From assembly GCA_964463485.1 (NCBI GenBank), contig CAYXDO010000024.1, positions 26,399-90,398 on the forward strand: DNA of 64,000 bases, in the 5' to 3' direction. Position numbers and translations under genes: made by a program. This DNA comes from CAYXDO01 sp964463485 (GTDB lineage Bacteria; Myxococcota; Kuafuiibacteriia; Kuafuiibacteriales; Kuafuiibacteriaceae). Below are positions 18,401-26,958 of the stretch, piece after piece. Each line of letters begins with the position of its first letter. The first letter of the stretch is position 1. Below the pieces are notes generated by a model. It saw only the letters and a program-made list of their open reading frames with translations. It had not been told where the DNA came from and searched no databases.

Positions 18401-21400
18401 GCCATCGCCCGTCGCAACCGCGCCATCACTGCATTGTCGGCGGCGGAGGCCACCGGTGCCGGCAGTGTTCGTGCGGCGCTCGAGGAGCTTGCGAAGGCGA
18501 GGGCGGAGGCCCGTGAGAGCGGCGTGAGAGTGACCATCCCGGGATCGGTATTCAGCCAGGTACCCAACGCTTCTCGGGCGCCTTTCGGATTCGGCGAAGA
18601 GATGGAGCGGGACGTGAATCTGGCTTGGGCCGAGCGGGGCCATGAGCTCCTGGAGGAGGCGAGCCGAGCGGATGGGTTGCGCGAGGAGAGGACGCGGCTC
18701 GTGGAGAGTCTCGCGAACGGGTTGAAACCGATTCCGCTAGGAGTTTTTCGGGAGTGGCTGGGTCTGCGATTGGGACGGGCCCGTGAGCGCTGTCGGGGTG
18801 GCGACGTAGCGGCGTGCCTCGAAGGGTTCAGTCAGACCGCGTCGCAGATTGCGGAGTGGCTGGAAGCTGGGAAGACCGACGAGAAAGACGCGGTGTTCAT
18901 TCTCGCCGATCGGGCGCGTTTGGAGGCGCTGCGGGGCGAGGAGCTCGCGCTTTGGGTGAGTCGATCCGACGTTCGTCCGCTGTTGCCTGGGTTGCTCGAG
19001 GCCGTCGGAGCCGCGCTTTCCGAGACGTCGAAAATGCTCGACTCGATCCCCGAGGCGGAGACTGCGAGCAGCGCGTACGAGCTCGATGAGGACCTCGCTT
19101 CGACGATCTCCGAGGACAAGGCGAGCTCGCGTGGATTTCTGCTCCCTCTGGCGGTGAAGGACTTGCTGGCGGCGCGGGCCCGGGCCTTTCACGCGCGTGG
19201 TTCGCTTCGACTGGCCGCTGCGTTCGATCCGGCGCCTGGGCCGGAGGCTTCGCTCGAAGAGAGGCTCTCGGACTTGGACGGCTCGATCGCGTCGCTCGAG
19301 CAAGCGCGGCAAGACTTCGTGCGAGGTCGCCGCGTCGCGCTGGCATCCACCGACGAGTCGTCGCGCGAGCTGGTTTTCGCGGCCGCCGACGGCTTGCTCG
19401 CCGTGGCTGAGAGTGGGTTGGGCGAGGCCGAGTTGCCGAGGTCCGAGCTCACTTTGGCACGCGGTCGGGACTCCTACGAAGCCCTGCTACGACGGCGTGC
19501 GAGCGTCTACGAGCTCGATGAAGTCGTCGCCACGCTCACGAGCTCGCTCGCGCGAATTCCTGCGATTTCGGCTCGCAGCGAGTTTGCTGAGCTCTTGCTG
19601 GCCCGCTCGGCATCGGTATCACTCAGCAAGGACGAGCTCGGCGCCGCGTTCGATGCGCTCGACAGGGCTCAGCTTTACCGCAACATTGCAGGGCGCGGTC
19701 TCCCTCGCTCGGCTTGGTCTCAAACCGATCGCGCGTTGCTGAAATCGTTGATGGCAGCTCGGCGCTCGGCCGAATCGGCGCGGCGTGTGTTTCATCGGCT
19801 GTCGGTCGACGCGGACCCGGACGAGCGGCGAGCGAAGCTCGCTTGGCTCGACGCCGCGGAGAAGAAGCTGGCTTCGTTTCGCGCGGCGAGGGGCTCCGAC
19901 GCGGTGAAGGCTCGAGTGTTCGCCGAGCCGATCGGCGTCGATCTCTTCGAGTTGGATCCCGACGAGGCTTTGCTCGTGCTCGCGCCCCGCGAGGGTGTGC
20001 TCGAGCTCTTCCTCGTCGACGGGTCGACGCTCGCGGAGACTCCGCTCGTGCACCGAACGTGTGAGTTGTCGGTTCGTGAGGTCGCGAGCTTGGTCTCACG
20101 AGCGCGAAGCTCGCTCGAAGCGGGGCGTTCACCAAACGTCAGCGCGCGACTCTTGGCCGCCGCTCTGCTCGACCCTTTCGAGGAGCGACTTCGGACCCGG
20201 CGTACGCTCGTCATGGCGGACGCTGCGGTGGGGGGACCGATCCCTGCGTACACTTTCGACCAGTATCCGAAGCTCGCGTTCGTTCATGTTGGAGCTCCAA
20301 CGAGCTTCGCCGTTGCAAGGGCCACGAGGTTTGCCGCGACGAGTCGCTCCCTCGTCATTCGCGCCCATGGGGACGAGTCGAAGCTCCCCGATCGGAGCTT
20401 GTTGGTTGGAGCCGAGGCGCTCGCGATCCTCGGTACGGAGAAGAGTCGAAAATCCGTCGAAGCGCCTTCGGGTCTGATGGATCGGTCGTTGTCCACACTC
20501 TCGGTCGAGGCGCCGTTGTACCTCGAACGGGGCGCGCCGGAGCGCAGCGCGATAAGGCTCGTCGACTGGGACAAGAGGCAGGCCGCGGACCGCGGGCCCG
20601 AAGACGACTTCATCCGCGAGCTTCCGCTCGACGAGTTGCGAATCCCCGCGCGACTGGTCATCTTCGAAGACGTGCGAGGGCCCATCTCACCCGCGATGGA
20701 CTTGGGGTTGAGTTTGCTCGGCTTTCCGAGCGCGGTACTCATGCCCGCGGAGGTCCCGCTCGACGTTCGCCGCCGCGTGTCCAGCGCGTTGAGGAAAGAG
20801 GCGGAAGAGTTGGGGCCGGCCCGAGCATTGGCGAACGCGCTGCGAGTGGAGCTCGTAGCGACTCCGTCCGCGGGGTTGATTACACTCATCGGGTCTGCCG
20901 GCGTCGACGCGAAGGGAGCACGAGTGTTGGCGGAGCGGGAAGTGGCTTCTCGCGCGGTGATCAATACGTTGAAGGCCCAAGCCTTCGAAGACGGGGCGTT
21001 GCTGCTTCTGCGGCGCTTCGACGGCCAACTACAGACGAAGTCGACGGAGAAGCTCGAGGCCACCTGCTCGGCGCTCTTCAACGTTCTCACCGGTAAGTTG
21101 GGCGACTTTGCGCGCGGGGCCGAATCGCAGACCGAGTGCTTAGCGGCCCTCGAGGCAGCGGGTGCGCGGCCCGGCGAGCTCGCCGCAACTCGGCTTCGGC
21201 TCGCCGAGACTTACAGCAAGGCAAAGGCGTTCGAAACCGCGTCGAAGCTCTACGCTGAAGCCATCACGCGCTACGAGTCCCTCGGCGACGCGCTCGAGCT
21301 CTCGCGGGCCAGGCTCGCGCTCGCGGACCATTACAAACAGATGAGCGCGTATAAGGAACAAGCCGAGACCATCGAGTCCGTGGTGTCGGATTCCAAGCAA

Positions 21401-23728
21401 TTCGGCGCGCTCCTGACCAAAGATCCGGACGCCGCGCTCAGCGCTTTGCGAACTCTGGGCAGCGTCTACCTGAAGCGACTCTCCGACACGGAGTCTGCGC
21501 GTCGAGCTTATCAGCGACTCTTCGACTTCGCGAAGAAGCCTTCCGACCGTGTGTCGGCGTCGATCGATCTCGCGCGAGTCGCTCGGCAGGCCGGTGAGTT
21601 CGATGAAGCGCTCGAGCGGGCCGAGAACGCGCGCGCCCAGGCCGTTCGGATCAAACGAAAGTCGCTCCAACTCGCTGCCATCGTCGAGGCGGCGAACGTG
21701 GCTTGGTACCAGGGCGATTATGCGCGCGGCCATGCTCTGTGTCGCGAAGGGGACGCGTTGGCGAACACGATCTTGGCGACCTCACGCAAGTCGACCAAAC
21801 CGACGCGGGCCAAGAACATCAAGAGGGCGAAGAAGGATCTGATTTACGTGTTATCGGTGTGCGGGCTGCTTCACATGAGCACGCGCGACTTCGAGTCCGG
21901 CAAGTCGGTGTTGGAGCGTGCCAAGGCGGTGGCGTTTGCCATCGACGACGAAGCCGAGGTCGCGGCCCAACTCAACAACCTCGGACGACTGTATCTGGAG
22001 TTCAATCGGCTCGACGAAGCCATCGAGGCGTTTTCTGGCGCGCAGGAGATCGACGAGAGGCTCGATCATAAGTACGGCATCGCCTACGACCTTCGAAATC
22101 TCGGCGATGCGCTGTCTGCGAAAGGGAAGTCAGCGGACGCCGAGAAGTCGCTCCTTCGGGCGTTGGAGCTGACCCGTGAGGTGAAGGACTCCAACAACGA
22201 GCTCCGGGCGCTCTTCTCGCTCGGCGAGCTCATGCGGAGGAAGGGCCAGATCGAGCGAGCGACCGGGTACTACGAGCTCGCGTTGCCTCTAGCGGAACGA
22301 TTCGAGGTCAAGGAGCTGGCTTGGCAAATCCTCGAGGCTCGGGGCTTGATCGCGCTCGCCGCCAAGGACTTGCCCGCGGCCGAGTTGGCGTTTCGGAGCT
22401 CGATCTCGGTCGTGCGGACGATGAGTGGACGAGCCGTCGCCTCGGGAGCCGGCCCGAATCGTTTGAGCCCCTTCGAGAATCTCGCGACCGTTCAACTGGA
22501 ACGCGGGCAGATCGAGTCGGCCCTCGAGCTCCTCGAAGAGGCGCGGCGGCTTGCCGAGATCGTCGCGCTCGACGATCGGCGAATTCAGTGGCCGTCCAAG
22601 TCCGTGCCCTCGCTCTTGCGCCAACTTCGAGAAGCCGGCACGGCGACCACGACGCGAGCCGTGCTCACCGAGCTCGAGGGCGTGGACCCGCGCCTCTCGG
22701 ACGCACTCACCCTCGAGCCCATCAAAGACCTCGTGCGCAGAATCCCCGAGGACTCTGCCGTCGTCGTGCCGCGCGCGACGCGGGACGCCGTGCTTTTGTT
22801 CGTGGTCCAACGATCGGGTGTGTCTTTCGCAGGTTCTCCCAGAACCGGCGTCGAAGTGACCGAGCTCGTGAAGACGGTCGCGAACCGCATGTTGCTTCGC
22901 GCCGAGGTCGACGCGCCGCTCAGAGCTCTCTCCGAGACTCTGCTCGGTCCGATCGCCGAACAACTGAAAGACAAAGCTCGCGTGGCTTTCGTACCAACCG
23001 GCGCCCTGCGTTACGTGCCTTTCGCGGCGCTGCCTTACTCCCCGACGAAGACATCCTCTACGACCTTGCTCGTCGATCACATGAGCTCGATCCTGTCTCT
23101 GTCCTTGCGGGACGGCGTGCGGGCGCTCGGCGCGGAGAACGTGTCTTTGCTCGAGCGAGGGATCGTGGCGATCGGCGCGGCGGGGGACGGTGTCCTTCCG
23201 TTCGCCAACAAGGAAGTGGAGCTGATCCGAGAAGAGTACCCGGCGAGCACCCTGAAGATGGCCGCCGAGGCGACCAAGGAGTCATGGCTCTCGTCGCTCT
23301 CCCGGTTCGAGGGGGTGTTGCACTTTGCCGGGCATACGCGGCTGTCCGAAGCGGACCCATTGGGCGGCACTCTGGCGTTCGTGGACGGAGCGCTCGCGTT
23401 GCACGAGATCATCGGCCGAAGGATCGAGGCCTCGTTGGTGATCCTCTCTGGATGCGAGACTTGGGCCGCGAGCGCCGAGCGCGGGTGGTCCGTGAGCGGA
23501 GAAGAGCTCGCATCGCTGGCCGAGGCGCTGAGAGTAGGTGGGGCGCGAGCGATCGTCGCAACTCAGGGGAGAGTGGACGACGTGGCGGCCGCGGTGCTCA
23601 TGAAACAAATGTACCGGGCCGCGCGGCGTCGGGGCCCGGCGGAGGCCTTGAGGGCAGCGCAGCAAGCCGTACGAAAGCGGCTGCCGCACCCGGCCTGGTG
23701 GGCGACCTTCTCGTTCGTGGGGTCCTGA
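15485..23728 (+). CDS. Giant lipoprotein: TolB-like propeller, TPR arrays, degenerate CHAT, active-looking CHAT protease
   Basis: 2747 aa. The ATG at 15485 overlaps the upstream stop (ATGA). A hydrophobic stretch ending in the lipobox IGGC (about residue 50) predicts a lipoprotein. Residues ~65-320 carry TolB/WD-like blades ('STSRDGRYVAFVSSETGNLDVW', 'DPAFSPDGMTVAFTSRR', 'PIYSPDGRRIYYTR'). Helical TPR repeats fill ~330-1450 and ~1880-2390 ('AQLNNLGRLYLEFNRLDEAIEAF', 'AYDLRNLGDALSAKGKSADAEKSL'). Residues ~1478-1800 resemble a CHAT domain but have Val1730 where the Cys should be ('LVIFEDVRG') and no matching His. The C-terminal ~320 residues are a CHAT (caspase-HetF/separase-like) domain with catalytic His2617 in 'HFAGHT' and Cys2657 in 'LSGCETW', ending with 'WWATFSFVGS'. 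CHAT domains are cysteine proteases or their relatives, often triggered by TPR-sensed partners. Substrate unknown. The reading frame is intact throughout. Confidence 0.9.
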   Translation: MSGARELESSNTSPGTSSCTNTELQSFRHRTNGWTLNVIRSLYLLLIGGCAIFRSDVPYVPSEPPEGGAGIRRPEDVAFFPGDELTPSTSRDGRYVAFVSSETGNLDVWVRDFRTDATFPITDDPGDDYDPAFSPDGMTVAFTSRRHDAKGDLFLGSVEGGAERLTDDAAAERQPIYSPDGRRIYYTRSTPLGLEMIAELDLESRTTRTVSPTPGFDPAPSDDGRFLVYTAPSGTGGRTHPHLVLLELASGSTRAITRGDDPAGFARFSDRPRKAGYLSLVYVRFADDDDESGETDAKDQASLWRIELDPADPSSASQPEPLTAGNGDELFPDPRGAWLYFTATTELGQNVVRLPIEGMFPALADPAGYVELGRSLTNRREAWFATRVALARTKPKELTHARALLDAANLLLEQKRLRLARAAFSELVESTEGVPPESKIGTLGGIARVETASLDRQLELLEAKTSRQRERASRRVEGALDEITRRYASARRVVARVDLERAEVLVDRGLRSRAIEAFDEVAREHADVPYSAARAMIRRTELLAAAFDPETLGLAYERVIEKFPGERQWVQRAAERLVEVSMEAERRLLEPQTDTLRRVAMRSRSSIVRSVVRRRIAASFERDGRLDEACAELRSLAAEAAAAEDRASASAALLELARLEESLGAFDRANDVYRGLLDGYADLPGVTDLARSAITRVNTSKATLEERRGAKEAARESFKTVLANDFNQVRAHRRYVALSAMTGHAEEVLEETRQVAATRDRSPVAHLAYAIALTWQSPPALDEALDEAETALAINPQFVGAYIARGWIQEMMDLDDSSGDHLERAIEDYQVAARLNPEASDRVTEAEILLDLSNARWRLASKTHDATNFRSAFQDYMERLRARVPFETPESELVFLERLGRAAIWDGEFAVSAMATREALRLADDTGRVDRMAQLYGNLALAYSQAGEDEYAGEAFEHFAQELERLKQNDRLAIARRNRAITALSAAEATGAGSVRAALEELAKARAEARESGVRVTIPGSVFSQVPNASRAPFGFGEEMERDVNLAWAERGHELLEEASRADGLREERTRLVESLANGLKPIPLGVFREWLGLRLGRARERCRGGDVAACLEGFSQTASQIAEWLEAGKTDEKDAVFILADRARLEALRGEELALWVSRSDVRPLLPGLLEAVGAALSETSKMLDSIPEAETASSAYELDEDLASTISEDKASSRGFLLPLAVKDLLAARARAFHARGSLRLAAAFDPAPGPEASLEERLSDLDGSIASLEQARQDFVRGRRVALASTDESSRELVFAAADGLLAVAESGLGEAELPRSELTLARGRDSYEALLRRRASVYELDEVVATLTSSLARIPAISARSEFAELLLARSASVSLSKDELGAAFDALDRAQLYRNIAGRGLPRSAWSQTDRALLKSLMAARRSAESARRVFHRLSVDADPDERRAKLAWLDAAEKKLASFRAARGSDAVKARVFAEPIGVDLFELDPDEALLVLAPREGVLELFLVDGSTLAETPLVHRTCELSVREVASLVSRARSSLEAGRSPNVSARLLAAALLDPFEERLRTRRTLVMADAAVGGPIPAYTFDQYPKLAFVHVGAPTSFAVARATRFAATSRSLVIRAHGDESKLPDRSLLVGAEALAILGTEKSRKSVEAPSGLMDRSLSTLSVEAPLYLERGAPERSAIRLVDWDKRQAADRGPEDDFIRELPLDELRIPARLVIFEDVRGPISPAMDLGLSLLGFPSAVLMPAEVPLDVRRRVSSALRKEAEELGPARALANALRVELVATPSAGLITLIGSAGVDAKGARVLAEREVASRAVINTLKAQAFEDGALLLLRRFDGQLQTKSTEKLEATCSALFNVLTGKLGDFARGAESQTECLAALEAAGARPGELAATRLRLAETYSKAKAFETASKLYAEAITRYESLGDALELSRARLALADHYKQMSAYKEQAETIESVVSDSKQFGALLTKDPDAALSALRTLGSVYLKRLSDTESARRAYQRLFDFAKKPSDRVSASIDLARVARQAGEFDEALERAENARAQAVRIKRKSLQLAAIVEAANVAWYQGDYARGHALCREGDALANTILATSRKSTKPTRAKNIKRAKKDLIYVLSVCGLLHMSTRDFESGKSVLERAKAVAFAIDDEAEVAAQLNNLGRLYLEFNRLDEAIEAFSGAQEIDERLDHKYGIAYDLRNLGDALSAKGKSADAEKSLLRALELTREVKDSNNELRALFSLGELMRRKGQIERATGYYELALPLAERFEVKELAWQILEARGLIALAAKDLPAAELAFRSSISVVRTMSGRAVASGAGPNRLSPFENLATVQLERGQIESALELLEEARRLAEIVALDDRRIQWPSKSVPSLLRQLREAGTATTTRAVLTELEGVDPRLSDALTLEPIKDLVRRIPEDSAVVVPRATRDAVLLFVVQRSGVSFAGSPRTGVEVTELVKTVANRMLLRAEVDAPLRALSETLLGPIAEQLKDKARVAFVPTGALRYVPFAALPYSPTKTSSTTLLVDHMSSILSLSLRDGVRALGAENVSLLERGIVAIGAAGDGVLPFANKEVELIREEYPASTLKMAAEATKESWLSSLSRFEGVLHFAGHTRLSEADPLGGTLAFVDGALALHEIIGRRIEASLVILSGCETWAASAERGWSVSGEELASLAEALRVGGARAIVATQGRVDDVAAAVLMKQMYRAARRRGPAEALRAAQQAVRKRLPHPAWWATFSFVGS

Positions 23729-23741
23729 GCTCGCTCGGTGC

Positions 23742-24884
23742 TCACCTTCGTCGAAAAGGGAGGTGGGTCGACAGGGTCTCGAGCAACCCAGGGAGCTCGG
23801 CGCTCTCGGCGTGAAACGCGCGCGCTGCGGCGCGAGCCAGCCCTGAGCTCTCGAAGTGGTGGAGGCTATGGGTTGGGCTCGGTCGAAAGCCCCGCTTGAT
23901 CTTGTGCTCCCCCTGAGCGCCAGCTTCGAGCAGACTCTTTTTGGTCCGGATCAGGTGATCGATGAGCTGATAATAGCAGAGCTCGAAGTGAACTCCGTCC
24001 AGCTCGCCAAAGGACCCCCAGTACCGGCCGTATACGCAAGCTCCCTTTTCGAACGAGAGGGTTCCGGCGAGGATTTCGCCGCGACGGTCGCGAGCGAACC
24101 CGACCAGCGCTCGGTGCCCGACATAGGCGCTGGCCCGCTCGAAAAAGGCCCGCGTGAGATAGGGCCGCCCCCATTTACGGCCGCTCGTGGACGTGTAGAG
24201 CTCGAACAGAATCGACCATTCCTCGACCGATAGTTGGTCCCCGCGTCGGAGCTCGGTCTCGATGCCTTGCTCGGAGACCTTGCGTCGCTCTCTGCGAATC
24301 TGTTTGCGATCCTCCGATCTCAGCTCGCCGAGAAAGTCGTCGAAGGACCCATAACCTGGGTTCGTGAAATGGTACTGATGGGTCGTGCGGTGGAGCAGCC
24401 CGAGCTCGGAGAGAGCGTGGGCCTCGTCGGCGGGACTGAACAGGATGTGAATGCTGGACGACTGAGTTGCTTGGCGCAACCGATTCATGCCGGCAAGCAG
24501 CGCCCTTCGAATCACCGAGGCTTCGAAGTCCGGGTGGACGAGCAGCCGGGGGCCGGTCGCGGGTGTGAACGGGACCGCCACGACGAGCTTGGGGTAGTAC
24601 GGGATCCTGGCTCGCGCGGCAGCCTGCGCGAACGACCAATCGAAGATGTACTCACCGTAGCTGTCCGACTTCACATACGCTGGCGCTGCGCCGATGAGCC
24701 TACCCTCTGTTCGGACCAGGATGGGAGCGGGCAACCAACCGGTCCCTGCGCCGACGGACTCGGAGTCCTCGAGGAGCGAGAGGAAGGCGTGCTCGACGAA
24801 TGGGTTGTCGGCGCCCACCAGCGCATCCCAGCTCGCTCGGGGGACGGAGCTCACCGAGTCGGCGACCTCGACCTCGATGTCCAT
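23742..24884 (-). CDS. FemAB-like / GNAT-fold acyltransferase (DUF482 family)
   Basis: A 380-aa cytoplasmic protein of the peptidogalycan-biosynthesis/FemAB-like group. Typical landmarks: N-terminal 'WDALVGADNPFVEHAFLSLLEDSESVGAGTGW', 'GRLIGAAPAYVKSDSYGEYIFDWSFAQAAARARIPYYPKLVVAVPFTPATGPRLL', then 'LRSEDRKQIRRERRKV', 'LYTSTSGRKWGRPYLTRAFFE' and 'GRYWGSFGELDGVHFELCYYQLIDHLI', and the C-terminal 'EAGAQGEHKIKRGFRP'. Length and order match the family well. Members have two fused GNAT-like domains; acyl donor and acceptor are not established for this group. It converges tightly (13 bp) with the giant lipoprotein gene. Start ATG at 24884 is the family start. Confidence 0.9.
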   Translation of the reverse strand: MDIEVEVADSVSSVPRASWDALVGADNPFVEHAFLSLLEDSESVGAGTGWLPAPILVRTEGRLIGAAPAYVKSDSYGEYIFDWSFAQAAARARIPYYPKLVVAVPFTPATGPRLLVHPDFEASVIRRALLAGMNRLRQATQSSSIHILFSPADEAHALSELGLLHRTTHQYHFTNPGYGSFDDFLGELRSEDRKQIRRERRKVSEQGIETELRRGDQLSVEEWSILFELYTSTSGRKWGRPYLTRAFFERASAYVGHRALVGFARDRRGEILAGTLSFEKGACVYGRYWGSFGELDGVHFELCYYQLIDHLIRTKKSLLEAGAQGEHKIKRGFRPSPTHSLHHFESSGLARAAARAFHAESAELPGLLETLSTHLPFRRR

Positions 24885-24987
24885 CCGATCGATGTATCAC
24901 GGCGCGACCGTCGGGCCGCGGCCAAAGCACACGCGGACACCCTCCGCGAAGGCGTGCAAAGTAGGCTCCCGCGTAGTAGGAAGCGGC

Positions 24988-26937
24988 ATGGCAACCGGTT
25001 CGATCCGAGGACTGTTCGTTTCTCCAGCCGCGAAGGCCCTGGTCAAGGAGTCGCTCGAAGCCGTCCCGATCGCCGACCAGGCCAAGGTGCGCGACGTGTT
25101 CGTGAAGGCGGCCGGTTCGGACGCCGCGGTGAGGCATCTGTCTTTGGACGAAGCGCAGCTGGTGAAGGCGGCGCTCGACGGAGCCAAGAGTCCGGCCGGA
25201 GGTTTCGACTTGGCGAAGCTCACCACGACGGTCACCGGACGCGTCGCGGAGCGACTCAAGGCTTCCAACCCGGATGGGATTCGTACCTACTTCACTTCGA
25301 CCACTCCCAACATCTCGGCCAAAGTCATCGAGGCAATGACCGAGACGATCGCGCGGGCCAAAGGTAAGCGGGTAGACATCGACTTGATGGTGTTCGCGTT
25401 CACCGAGGTCAAGATCGCAGACGCGATCCTCGAGCTCGCCGAAAGCAACCCGAACGCTCACTTCCATCTCATCACCGACTTTGGCCAGCTCACCACGTCC
25501 GGTGGGCGGCAGCCCTCGCGTATGGAAGATCTGGCGAAGAAGAAGAAGCTCGAGAATATCCAGGTCAAATACAAGAAGGATAGCCCGTATATCTGGAGCG
25601 ACTCGCTCTCGCGGCCGGTGTACAATCACTCGTCGAGCAAGGGACTCAATCACCACAAGGGACTCATCACTCGCATCGAAGGTAAGGTCGACACTCTGGT
25701 CACCGGATCGTTCAACTGGTCCCCGACGGCGGCCAACGACAACTTCGAGAATCTCTTCGTCGTCAGCGCGAAGAATCCCGCGAATCGGCCGATGATGGAG
25801 GACTTCGCGCGGGAGGCGGTCGCTTTTTTCAATCATCCGGACTCTCTGAATCGAGCGCAGGCCAAGGCCCACAAGGCCAAGATCTGGAGCGATCTGCGCG
25901 TCGCCCACGGGTTGCCGCCGCTGGCCGTACCTGCCTCGGTGGCCGCCACTCCGGTCTATGCCCCACCGATTGCTTCCTCGTCGTTCGACCTCAATCAGCT
26001 CAGCGACGAGAATCACGAGAGGCTCAAGTCGTCCATCGGCGATTCCAAGTTGGTTCGGTCCATCGAGCACCAGATCGCGACGTACGGGGCGTTCGTCGAC
26101 TTCTCCAACCTGCTCGAGCGCGTGCCTGTGCTCTCCAAGCTCCCTGAGTCCAAGCGCGCAGCGCTCGAGGCAGTCTTCGAGTTTGGTACGGGAAGGGTCG
26201 CGCTCAACAGCGCGAACGCGAACGAGCTGATGAAGAGCCTCAAGATCTCGAAGACGAGCGCGCTCGCGATCGTCGCCAAGCGCGCCGAGCTCGGCGATTT
26301 CGAGTCGGTGGAGCAAATCCGCGGCTTGCCCGGGATCAACGATGGCGTATTCTCTCGAATCGCACCTCGGTTAGACGAGGTCTCCGCTCGAGCCTACTTC
26401 AGCTCGCGAGGTTTCGCCGACGCCGCGGCTGGCACAGGCTACGATTCGACCAACGCAGCCAGGCTCGTGCCCGTCATGGGCAAGGACGGCGTAGTTGGCG
26501 CCCAGCCCGCCAAGCTCTCCGCGGCCTCCGTCGATCTCATGCGACGCGCAAAGCCTGGAGACGTCGTCAAGCTGGCGCTCTATGGCTTGAGCGCGAACAC
26601 GCCCGACTACGCGGAGCTCGTGGACGCGGCCACTCGAGGAGTTGGGTTCAAGGTCGTCCTCAACGACGACTTCAACGAAGGGATCGCCAAGTCGCTCGCC
26701 ACGCTGGGACAGAATGGGCTTCCCATCGAGGTGAGAATTCTCAAGTCGAAGACGATGCACGAGAAGTTCGGAGTCCTGAACGACGACTTCTTTCAGGGAA
26801 GCGCCAACTCATCGGGCAGCGCCTCCGACAAGAACTCCGAAGACCGCTTTCAGCTGAAGAACAACGTCGAGGAGGCCGAGGCCTACCATGCCGAGCACGC
26901 GTTGTTATGGGACAAGGCAAAGCCAGTTATCGTGTAG
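24988..26937 (+). CDS. Phospholipase D-like protein with an inserted helix-hairpin-helix domain
   Basis: 649 aa from the ATG at 24988, which has AGGA seven bases upstream; the frame is open further upstream but antisense to the acyltransferase. No signal peptide. Two PLD half-sites are present: His222-x-Lys224 ('HHKGLITRIEG') followed by 'VTGSFNWSPTAANDNFEN', and His591-x-Lys593 ('MHEKFGVLNDD') followed by 'FQGSANSSGSASDKNSEDR'. Between them, about residues 404-465, lies a ComEA-like HhH unit ('ALNSANANELMKSL', 'AKRAELGDFESVEQIRGLPGINDGVF'), which binds DNA backbone non-specifically in other proteins. Residues 1-100 are a helical domain of unknown type. PLD superfamily members include nucleases and phospholipases; the HhH makes a nuclease more likely. 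It converges with the Uma2-like gene at 26959. Confidence 0.85.
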   Translation: MATGSIRGLFVSPAAKALVKESLEAVPIADQAKVRDVFVKAAGSDAAVRHLSLDEAQLVKAALDGAKSPAGGFDLAKLTTTVTGRVAERLKASNPDGIRTYFTSTTPNISAKVIEAMTETIARAKGKRVDIDLMVFAFTEVKIADAILELAESNPNAHFHLITDFGQLTTSGGRQPSRMEDLAKKKKLENIQVKYKKDSPYIWSDSLSRPVYNHSSSKGLNHHKGLITRIEGKVDTLVTGSFNWSPTAANDNFENLFVVSAKNPANRPMMEDFAREAVAFFNHPDSLNRAQAKAHKAKIWSDLRVAHGLPPLAVPASVAATPVYAPPIASSSFDLNQLSDENHERLKSSIGDSKLVRSIEHQIATYGAFVDFSNLLERVPVLSKLPESKRAALEAVFEFGTGRVALNSANANELMKSLKISKTSALAIVAKRAELGDFESVEQIRGLPGINDGVFSRIAPRLDEVSARAYFSSRGFADAAAGTGYDSTNAARLVPVMGKDGVVGAQPAKLSAASVDLMRRAKPGDVVKLALYGLSANTPDYAELVDAATRGVGFKVVLNDDFNEGIAKSLATLGQNGLPIEVRILKSKTMHEKFGVLNDDFFQGSANSSGSASDKNSEDRFQLKNNVEEAEAYHAEHALLWDKAKPVIV

Positions 26938-26958
26938 CACTGACGCCCGAAAATCCGT

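Noticed and set aside
24700..26316. 538-aa open frame on the minus strand
   Set aside because: Lies antisense to the PLD-HhH gene, whose catalytic and HhH motifs are unmistakable.
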